Below the pieces are notes generated by a model. That model was not told the DNA's origin. It saw only the letters and a list, made by a program, of their open reading frames with translations, and did not search any database. Of a stretch of DNA of 64,000 bases, positions 53,760-64,000 are shown piece after piece (the stretch's first letter is position 1; each line of letters opens with the position of its first letter). The stretch comes from Alnus glutinosa (taxonomy: Eukaryota > Streptophyta > Magnoliopsida > Fagales > Betulaceae). The position numbers and the translations under genes were made by a program. The DNA lies in NCBI RefSeq assembly GCF_958979055.1, contig NC_084888.1, positions 37,529,804 to 37,593,803 of the forward strand. The letters run 5' to 3'.

Positions 53760-55840
53760 TTTGGGGAGGGGGAGTGCGCGGGACACGAAATTTTTTCGTG
53801 TCCTCCCGCGCACGCCAAATGTCTTTTTATTAAAATTTCAAACTCTTTTTTTTTTTTCTCTCTCTCTTTTCTCCTCCTTTCTCCCCTGCCCTTTCTTTCT
53901 TCTTTCATGTTCTTCTTTTCTTTTCATCCCAACCGAGAGGGAGATTAGAGAGAGACCGAGAGAGATGGAGAGAATCAGAGAGAACTTGAAGAAGGTGTGC
54001 GGTGGGCTAGCCACCATATGGGGCGGACGACGGCACCGGGGCCGGTGGGTCACTGCCTGACGTCGGTGAGGCCATAAAGCTTGGAGTTCCGGCATTTTCT
54101 TGGTACCCAAACAGTAAAAAAAATCCATTTTTTATGGGTAAGTATAATTTTTAGGCTTGATTTCTTGATTTTTGTTTTGATTTGGGTTGTTTTGTGAAGA
54201 TTTTCGGTAGAGAATCTGAATGAGTATTGTAAATATTGTTTGAATCGTTTTGTGGTGTTTGGGTTGGCTCTAACCGAATGGTTTGATTTGGTTTGTGGGT
54301 TTTGATTATAAATCTCAAATTTGATTTGGTTTATGGGTTTTTATTTTGAATCACAGATTTGATTTGGTTTATGGGTTTTGATTCTGAATCTCGTATTTTG
54401 ATTTTGGTTTGTGGGTTTTGAATCTCTCTTCCTCTTTTCTGTGGCCGAGTTGCATAATAAGTGGTGATTGAAGCATGTTCTTGATAAAATTTCCCTTTAT
54501 TTGAGCTGCTTCCTTAAATGGGTCTCTCTCCTTTTAATTGCAGAAGGGTCAGATGTGATAATGGGTGCAAGGTTGGAGACGACAACGGCATCTTGTAAGT
54601 ATACTTTTACTTTACCTAGGTCTTGTTGCTTAGCAAAACACAAGAATTAACAAACAAACAAGAATTCTCAAACATTATGTTCTTTTTTTTTTACCTTTGC
54701 TCAGCAGCGAGGCAGAGCATTACTGTTTTTCTTGTCAAAAGCAAAGTGAATTTGGTTACTGAAAGATTTTTTTTTTAAAAAAAATAATTTTTTTTTTTTT
54801 TTTTTTTTTTTTGTATTTTCTAATTGATAATAGTTGATGGGTATTCAGTTAATTTGTCATTTTCCTGGTATGTGTTTTAGAACTTGTCCAAATTGGTGTG
54901 ATTTTTGTCTGTCATATTTTGTGAAGAATGTTGATGTGGGAAGATGGATTCTGTCGAGGAAGAGTTGGGGATTGTCTCGAAGAGATTGATGGTGAACATC
55001 CTGTCAGAAGATCCTTCAGCAAGATGTCTATTCAGTTATATAATTATGAAGAAGGGTGGGTACTGGGTAGGTATTTTTTTTGTTGTGGTTACAATTCTGT
55101 CTATTCAGTTATATAGTTATATAACATAGGAAGTAATGAGATATAAGAGGTGAATATGGGGTTTGATTGGGTGAATTGGTTTGAACAGGTTGATGGGGAA
55201 GGTTGCATCTGATAAGTGTCATAAATGGGTCTTCAAAGAACCAACAAAATGTGAACCAAACATATCCAACTACTGGCAGAGTTCTTTTGATGTTGTACGC
55301 CATAAAACGCACATAACCAAACATTTCACTGTTGCTAGTTTTATGTTATTTCTTTTCCCTAGTTTGTTTCTTCAATTACTTAAGACTTTTTTGCTCCTCA
55401 TTTGACTAGACAATAGCTGTAATTTAAGCTGGCCATGGCCTTCTACAGTTGGGTTCTTGCAAGATTGTGAGTTTTTTTTTTTTTTTTTTTAATGATTATA
55501 TACTTGGTTGGTTTCCTAGCAGTAATATTTTTGAACTCTTTGATTGAACTGATAGATAATGTGTAATGACAGATACCTGAAGACCTGCATTTTGTGCTAA
55601 GAATGAGGCATACATTTGAATCTCTAGGCTACCGGTCTGTTTTCTACCTCTCCCAGCTCTTTTCTTCAACCAGAAACACTTCCTCGAAGCAATCCCCCAT
55701 TCCAATCCGCCTGCCTGCTCTGCACTTTAACTGGGGTCAAAGGCAACTTCCATCTACAACTTCTATATATGCTTTCTTCACCCAATTTCCCAAACTCTGC
55801 CAAGCCTGGATTTCCACAAGCTAAAGATGAGACCCACATG
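53760..55840. other. Central part of the large CACTA element
   Basis: Contains CT- and GA-rich leader-like DNA (53845-53975), a short frame starting at 53965 (MERIRENLKKVCGG), and several short frames such as 54944-55129 and 55181-55405 without known motifs. They may be decayed element exons or captured host pieces. Confidence 0.35.
54281..54426 (+). repeat. Tandem repeat, about 38 bp x 3.8
   Basis: Units of the type TTTGATTTGGTTTATGGGTT followed by TTGATTCTGAATCTC repeat with small changes. Confidence 0.75.
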
Positions 55841-55858
55841 TAAAACGGCTCAAACCGA

Positions 55859-55860
<2 letters not shown>

Positions 55861-55893
<33 letters not shown>
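55861..55893 (+). repeat. (AT)n microsatellite
   Basis: About 33 bp of alternating AT inside the CACTA element. Confidence 0.9.
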
Positions 55894-55898
<5 letters not shown>

Positions 55899-56091
55899 TT
55901 ATTTTATTTTATTTTTTTTAATTTTATTATTTTTTTTTAATTTAGATTGAGTCGCTTTGGTCCAAAATAACCCCAATTGATTGGAGTTGTTTTAAGGAAC
56001 CTAAAATGGCACAATTTTTTTTTAAAAAAAAGAATATTTTGAGCCGTTTTAGGGTCCTTAAAACGACTCTGAAAAATTAAATTGGACTTCT

Positions 56092-57657
56092 AATTTTAAC
56101 AAATGTGTGTGAAAAGTGTGCAACAAAATATTAAATGCGGAATTAAAGGAGACAAATATTTTGTTGACGAAATGGAAACTCAATTAAGAGAAAAACCACT
56201 CTAGGGCAGTCAAACCCAGGATATTCACTATTCATAAGACAAGACTAGATACAAAGTAGTAACACTTACATACCCCTGATACAGTGGTCGTACCTTACTC
56301 TCTAACGTGTAACCCAACACAAACGCTTCCCAACTATGTCTCCTATCTGAATGGGTCTTCAATGGAATCCTTTACCTTAGGGCCAACCCCTAAGATAGAC
56401 TTCACAGCTGATCAAATCACACACTGGTAAAGCTTGAGAGCTAGCAGATCTTCAATATTTCCCTAAACACTCTCTCTAAGCTGTAGAGAATTCACCACCG
56501 AAATCTATGTTGAAAGCATGCCTCAAGCCTCTTATTTATAGGCTTTGGAAACCCAAAATCGAGTCAAAAACGAAGTCTGAGGCACGCGCGTCCGGACGGG
56601 AGCCTTGGGCTGTCCGGACGGGCCAAATTTTTCTTGTTTGAAAAGTAATTATGAAATTTTATGCAGGGCCGTCCGGACGCTATTAATGGCCGTTCGGATG
56701 CTCAATTTACAACACTTTTTCTTAGCTTTCTAACGACCCCAATTTCGTCCCAATCCGATATTTGAGTAAAAAGTTATGACCAAAATACCCGATAGTGTCC
56801 AGATAGCTTGACCGAGCGTCTGGACGGTCAACTGCAACCGCTTTTCCAAAGTAGCACTGAAAGCTTCCATATAAAGGCCGCGTCCGGACGGTGTTGCCCT
56901 AGCGTCCGGACGGTTGTGCTTCGGCTGCACGTAATTACCATAATAAGGCTTGGAGCGTTCGGACCCTGAAGGCTGACGTCCGGATGGTTGAACTGGTGCA
57001 CGCAATTTCTATAAATGAAGCTTGATCGTCAGGACCATGAAGGCTGACGTCCAGACGGTTGAACTTGGTATGCACGTCTTGCCTTATAGAAGACATCGTC
57101 CGGACAGGATCACACATGGTCCGGACGGTAGCAGTCGTCTTCCCATAACTGTGTCTTGAGTCAGAAATCGTAATGCTTGTCAACTACTGAATGGCGTCCG
57201 GACGGTATAACCACGTTGTTCGGACGGATGCGCTGGAACACTGGGATCTTCTCAAACTTTGAAAAGCGTCCGGACGATTTCCCATTACGGCCGGATGGAT
57301 GCAATCTTGAACTTTTCGAAGCTTCTAAACATTGATGGGCGTCTGGACGGAAAGTTCTCGTCGTCCGGACATATGATGCTTGGTCTGTCTGGCGTCCGGA
57401 CGATATGGCACGTTGTCCGGACAGAATACCACGTCGTCCGGACGGATGTTGCTGACTAATGAACGTTCGGACGGAATACCATGTCGTCCGGACGACTAAC
57501 AGGGAACCGAAATAAACTTCCTTGAAAACTTCACAGAATCTTCTTGAAGAACATGGCCGAAGAGTAGACTCTGGATAAAGCAGCATCCCTGTGAAAGCAG
57601 CAACATTACATAGAAGTGATTTTGTCCAACAGAATGCAGCAAACACAAAAACTAATA
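56092..57657. mobile_element. Retroelement-like block with GTCCGGAC palindromes (copy 2), nested in CACTA
   Basis: About twenty copies or near-copies of CGTCCGGACGG and relatives lie between 56589 and 57500, spaced irregularly. The left part (GTGTGCAACAAAATATTAAA, AAATATTTTGTTGACGAA) and the right part (CAGAATGCAGCAAACACAAA) correspond to the ends of the block at 17036-18010. It separates two halves of a CACTA subterminal array, so it inserted there. Outer ends and class are uncertain; an LTR is likely. Confidence 0.55.
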
Positions 57658-58309
57658 GACTCCAATCAATTGGAGTCGTTTTGGACCAAAGCGTTTCAAA
57701 TAGCTTTGAGCCGTTTTGGATCTAAAACTGCTCAAAACCGTTTGAGCCGTTTTGTTTGAAGCGGCTCAAAATGGTTTGAGCCGTTTTGATTAAAACGACT
57801 CTAATTAGAGCTGTTTTAGTCAAAAACGGCTCAAAACCCGAATTTCCATACCCCGTGTTCGGAGCCATTTTCAAAAGGCTCAAAAAAAGGGCTCAAAATG
57901 GTTTAAGCAGTTTTTAGGCTTTAAAATGGCTCAGAAAAAAGGGCTCAAAATTCCTCTTTTTTTTTTTTGGTAGTGATTCCTTAATAATTAATATGTCAGC
58001 ACTCGAAGGTCAAAGTCATTTGCAAACTGTTTTCTGAACTCTCTGACTTAGGAGATGCGAACGTCTCATCAATCTGAAACATGCTTAAATCGGACAACCT
58101 ATCTTTCAATCAGTAGTACGATGTTTGATAGTTTATTGACACGTAGCGATCAGTTGCACCGTTGCATCATCATCAATCTTTGAACTTGGCAGTACGAGAA
58201 TCTACTCTCAAGTGCCTCATTCAATACCTCGATAAATACAAACATCTATATAAACAACATTCAATTAAGGTAATTAAGAAGATTTTTTTTTTTTGGCAAA
58301 ACTCTCTAA

Positions 58310-59246
58310 GAACACTAGTAGCAGATGCCCTATAAGTGGTTCTATTCCCTAAAATAAGAAAAAATTTGAAAAAAGTTACCAAGAAACGCATCACAATAGA
58401 TGCCCTATTTTACATATTCATCATTGGGTAGCTACAGTGCTACATGTAGCTACCCAATGCTTAATATAATGATAAAAAATAACGCTCTCTCTCCTCTCAC
58501 GCGTCCTTTTATTCTGAATCACTTTTTATCTTTTGTTTTTTTTTTACCCCTACACTTTGCTTCATCTTCCTTTCTATTTTGAATCTCCATACCCCTCTCT
58601 CTCTCTCTCTCTCTCAATTTTTGCTTCATTTTGGTATACACTCTTTGGAGCACTAGATCAAGGGCTAGCCTTGGAGGATGCTACTGCCGCTGCAGACGAG
58701 CTCACCGAACCAGAGTAGAGGAAAACTTGGGCCTTGGATTTGTGTTGTCTTGTGCCAATTTAGATTTCATAGCTCTTAATCTCTCTGTTTGGAGAGAAAA
58801 AAAAATATGAAAAATGGTTGAAAGGCAAAATCGTCAATTTGTCTCTCTGTTTAGAGAGAAAAAAAAATATGAAAAATGGTTGAAAAGCAAAATCGTCTCT
58901 TTGTCTCTCCTTGCTCTTTGCCTCTTTGTGTTGTCTTGTGCCAATTGCCAATTGCCATTTGCCAGTGTTTTGTTGAAGAAGAAGATGAAGAATGGGGATT
59001 GGAAGGGACAAAGATGGATGTTGATGAGAGAGAGAATTAATTGAGAAAAAATAAAACTTGCTTTTGGAATAAAGTTAAAAAATTAAAAATTAAAAAAGGT
59101 AAAAAAAAAAATATTATTTTAATATATAGGGAAAAATAAAGAGAAGCTGTTGTGAAGTGTATTTGTATAGAGAAAGAAAAAGTGGTTTGATTCCTTAAAT
59201 TTTTTTTAAATTAGGGAAAATAGTTGAGAATCTGCTACTAGTGCTC
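58310..59246. mobile_element. PIF/Harbinger-like non-autonomous element, 937 bp
   Basis: Starts GAACACTAGTAGCAGAT and ends ATCTGCTACTAGTGCTC, a near-perfect 17-bp inverted pair. The 3-bp repeat TAA flanks it (58307-58309 and 59247-59249). Inside are a perfect 13-bp hairpin (ATTGGGTAGCTAC, 58425-58460) and a tandem duplication. A short frame ends EDATAAADELTEPE near 58718; it matches nothing I recognise. Assignment to PIF/Harbinger rests on the TAA duplication. Confidence 0.65.
58780..58903 (+). repeat. 62-bp tandem duplication
   Basis: TCTCTCTGTTTGGAGAGAAA to ...AAAATCGTCAATTTG is followed by a second copy with a few changes. Confidence 0.85.
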
Positions 59247-59329
59247 TAAGGCTGATAATTCCTCTCTTGCTCTTGTCTTTATCTATCTTAGAAAGATAAT
59301 TGACATGGGCAATGAAACTATTTCTGCCA

Positions 59330-59441
59330 GAACATATTGACAAAGCTCATTTGCCAGACTTGTGCAGTGGTATTTGAGGATTTATGCAAGATACTCTTTC
59401 ACTTGGACTACTTAGAAGTGATGTGGAGGCCAGGCATGAAT

Positions 59442-59475
<34 letters not shown>

Positions 59476-61526
59476 TAACGAATAAGATGCTGATTATTCA
59501 ACGACAGCACTCTGGAAGATCTCTTATTGATCAACTACTCTAAAATGGAGGTTGAGTCTCTAAATTGACTTGAACTATAGACAGCATAATGGAGGTTGCA
59601 AATATTGACTACTAACAGTAACAGATATACATCAGTGTCCCCCCCAGTCATTTTAAAGAGAAAAAGATGGTCAAATCTTGACTATAAGTGATTTATAATG
59701 GCACGAATCATTTGCAAGCTAGTGAATCAACTACTACACTTGACTAGTCACTTGATAAAGCTACAGAATACCTGACGTTGATAATTTGTAAACATTAGGA
59801 GTGTGATTGCAAAATAGATAAATCATCATGGAGGTACGTATTGAAGTTTCCCGTATAATTAATTAAAAAAGTATCATTCCCAAAACTGTAAAATTAGCAT
59901 ATGCTAACATTGGTCTAATAGGATTCAAATCGCTTGCCTTACTTAGGGTATTGCATCTCTTTGTTAATAACTTTTATGTGGGTTGAAATGATCAATAGTC
60001 CAAATCGTAATAATAATAATAAAATAAAATAAAATAAAATAAAAAAAAAAAAAAGGAATGAAAGAAAAAATAAGGATGTGCTTTGGGTGGTTCAGTCTCT
60101 TAAAAGAGCAATTTGAAGGTGGTTGAACCACTCTGATGAAAGTCATATTGAGTGGTTCAGCCACCCGATATACTTCAAGCCACCCATTTTTTTTCTTTTT
60201 TAATATATTGTTAAAATTTGAACCATTTATTTAAAATACACGGCCAAAATCAAATGTGTTGAACCCGGGGCATCAATATTGTTTTAACGGATCTCACTAT
60301 CTTTGTTATTCTACTATATATATAGGATGGAAATACTCGTCACATACGATAATTTGATGCTACTCTATATATATCCGTATTTTTCCATTGGTAATTTCTG
60401 AACTCAAAATCCCTTTTGCTCACTAGTCACTATCATGCAAAAACAATTAATTTAATTATTTAACTACTATATTAACACTTCTTGCGTATATAAATTTTCA
60501 CTTTTTTTTAGACAACCATCATATATTACCACATATTTAACCAATATTTTTAACATTTCTATACTAAAGACATATATTCTCCTTCAGTAGCTCTTCTATA
60601 TAGAATCTCTCTTTCTCTACATGGATTGAGAGTATTGCATCCAAGTCCAAAGCAATACATATTATTAAACCGTTTATTTTAAATGAATGGTCAAAATTAT
60701 AACAACAAAACAAACAATGAAAAATTTAAAAATTGTAACTAGATTTACTTTTTGTAGATCTATATACCTAATACCTTGTGTAATTTTTTTCGCTTTGTAT
60801 TTAAAAGCATTTTCACTTTCACCTTTTATTTTTTCCATCATGTGAAGGAGTGGTAAAATTTTCCTTTTCTATCTGAAAAAATAAAAATAAAAATTCCTTT
60901 TCTTATGTTTGAATAAAAAAAAAAAAAAAAGTAGTCAAACGAAGAACTTGCATCCCAAACCCTTATTATTGCTGTGGACCTGCCACTAAGATTATTGGTA
61001 ACTAAAATTATCATCTTAAAATAAATGCTTCTGCAGACTGCAGGCCTAGGCAGGCTAGCTATGGTCTGGACTTAAGAGGGTAACGTACGTACGTGTAAAT
61101 AATTGATAACTAGCAAAAGGTCATGATTTCATTTCTTTGACTTATTTGGTAAAGATTTCTTTAAAAAATTTTAACTTAATAAAATTTTAACTCTTTTTCG
61201 TTTTTTATATTATATTAATTATTTTTTATTATCATTCACAAAAATACTACTACAAAACAAAATATTTTTAATTTTTTTTTATAAATTATTTCTACTTTTA
61301 TATTGTATTAATCACATTTTATTATTATTAAAAACAAAAATTACCTCATAAAACTTTTACCAAACAAGCCCGATCCAATCCCAACCACGCCAATGACTCC
61401 ATGCCACATCATTTTGCACAGAGTGAAACCCTTTGTAGCATGAAACGTATTGAGACCCCGTGCATTAAGAGATGCACAGTAGGTGTTAGGTGACCTGCCG
61501 AGCCTGATGATGACCTTGAGAAGTTC
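59330..61526. other. Right part of peroxidase unit 3 upstream region, no gene seen
   Basis: Resumes the unit-3 homology (GGATTTATGCAAGATACTCT onward) after the inserted cluster. Contains a TA run at about 59443-59472 and the distal promoter of PRX D. Confidence 0.5.
61140..61375. mobile_element. AT-rich MITE, family member 4
   Basis: The right end TTTTACCAAACAAGCCC matches, inverted, the left end of the member at 19428. The interior (ATTATTTTTTATTATCATTC, ACTACAAAACAA, TTGTATTAATCACATTTT) follows members 2 and 3. The left end TTATTTGGTAAAGA is degraded. Confidence 0.6.
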
Positions 61527-61534
61527 TTTATAAA
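61527..61534 (+). promoter_or_regulatory. TATA box of PRX D
   Basis: TTTATAAA about 85 bp before the start codon, in the block conserved with PRX B and C. Confidence 0.65.
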
Positions 61535-61617
61535 TCCCACTTCATTATATACATCTTGTTCGCAGTACACAGCAATCCCATTGGTCACGAATACACTTAA
61601 TTCCTACTCTTATATCA

Positions 61618-63394
<1,777 letters not shown>

Positions 63395-64000
63395 GAGTTT
63401 TTCATTATCCTAATTAGATCGAGAATAAGCATAAATTATGTGATTGTGATCTTTAAGTGTGTAGAACCTACAATGGCTATGGTCATGTTAGTAGAAAGAA
63501 ACACTTGATGAGTGTACTTTGGGATCAAGTGGGATTGAAAACGAAATTTATGACTTTCCTTATAATTTATATATGGAGAAAAGCTTTAGGCGTACATTCT
63601 CTTCTCATTTTATTGTCAAATTAGAACATTATGATCATTTAAAACCTATACCATGCAAAGGGGGTGAATTGAGACATAACTAAGCGGATATAAATTTTTA
63701 ACAATTTTGATGTTCATATTGTTAAAAATTTAAACAGTAAATGTGAGATAGATAATTTTTATAGTGTCACTTTTCCAAATAGGTTTTGGATTGTCCACTT
63801 CCGGATTGATAGGTTTCATAGGAACTCAATCATGCACATTAATTATTTAGATTTCTAACAATTTAGGCAGCAAATTGTTGAAAATTTAGATCGAAACTAA
63901 GGGCTCTAGCTATGAGGCCATGAACCTCTTTATTCTGCCTAAAACTATACACAAATTTCAAAATTTGGGAAGTCATGGCCTCCCGGCCCTAATTTCGTCT
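63395..64000. other. PRX D 3' region, no gene seen
   Basis: The first part shares words with the PRX B 3' region (GTAGAAAGAAACACTTGATG). The last 100 bp (CCATGAACCTCTTTATTCTG to CATGGCCTCCCGG) resemble the sequence near 48630-48690, suggesting that another unit border follows the window. Confidence 0.5.

Larger units (their letters stand above)
51819..57975. mobile_element. CACTA element, 6.16 kb, with nested insertions
   Basis: The left end is CACTGCAAAAAAAAA and the right end is TTTTTTGGTAGTG; the 3-bp repeat ATT flanks it (51816-51818 and 57976-57978). Subterminal arrays of GAGCCGTTTT and GAGTCGTTTT with their complements occupy 51841-52265, 53608-53758, 55945-56085 and 57660-57955. Each array is split by unrelated DNA (52270-53600 and 56092-57657), which suggests later insertions. 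The central 53800-55830 part has short open frames and a tandem repeat but no transposase I can recognise. Confidence 0.75.

Noticed and set aside
56589-57500. GTCCGGAC repeats as a possible CRISPR array
   Set aside because: The repeats are short, imperfect, irregularly spaced and in plant nuclear DNA with no cas genes.

Overview
The window looks like nuclear DNA from a eudicot, probably a woody one. It is AT-rich, the genes have GT-AG introns, plant-specific families are present (class III peroxidases, an NPF transporter, a CRINKLY4-related kinase remnant), and most of the rest is plant transposable elements. The species cannot be named from sequence alone.

Layout. 1-4 kb: a four-exon gene for a small protein (192 aa) that resembles plant sororin, with an E2F consensus site just upstream. 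5.3-6.7 kb: a minus-strand class III peroxidase (PRX A, 322 aa). 7-20 kb: gene-poor DNA with a hAT MITE, a foldback element that carries a nested CACTA element (the latter holding a glyoxalase-I gene fragment), a retroelement-like block with repeated GTCCGGAC palindromes, and MULE-type MITEs. 20.6-23.9 kb: a complete NRT1/PTR family (NPF5-like) transporter, 586 aa. 25.7-29.2 kb: a 3.48 kb solo LTR with a 5-bp target duplication and a nested hAT element. 29.5-33.35 kb: a CCR4-like receptor-kinase pseudogene disrupted by a truncated Copia element. 33.8-34.2 kb: a LINE 3' remnant.

From 36.8 to 63.6 kb there is a head-to-tail triplication. Each unit has related upstream DNA and a complete four-exon peroxidase (PRX B 323 aa, PRX C 325 aa, PRX D 324 aa). 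Unit 3 is split by about 10 kb of insertions: a LINE whose 5' half is inverted, a 6.16 kb CACTA element that itself contains nested blocks, and a PIF/Harbinger-like element. Comparing the units gives empty sites for some insertions, so relative order can be inferred.

Function. The four peroxidases are predicted secreted haem enzymes acting in the apoplast or cell wall. The NPF protein is a predicted proton-coupled transporter of the plasma membrane or tonoplast. The sororin-like protein would act in the nucleus in sister-chromatid cohesion. They form no operon-like pathway; the shared theme is local tandem duplication of peroxidases in transposon-rich DNA. No organised new defence or biosynthetic system was seen. 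The most unusual structures are the nested mobile elements and the palindrome-rich repeat blocks. All element boundaries and intron positions were read by eye.
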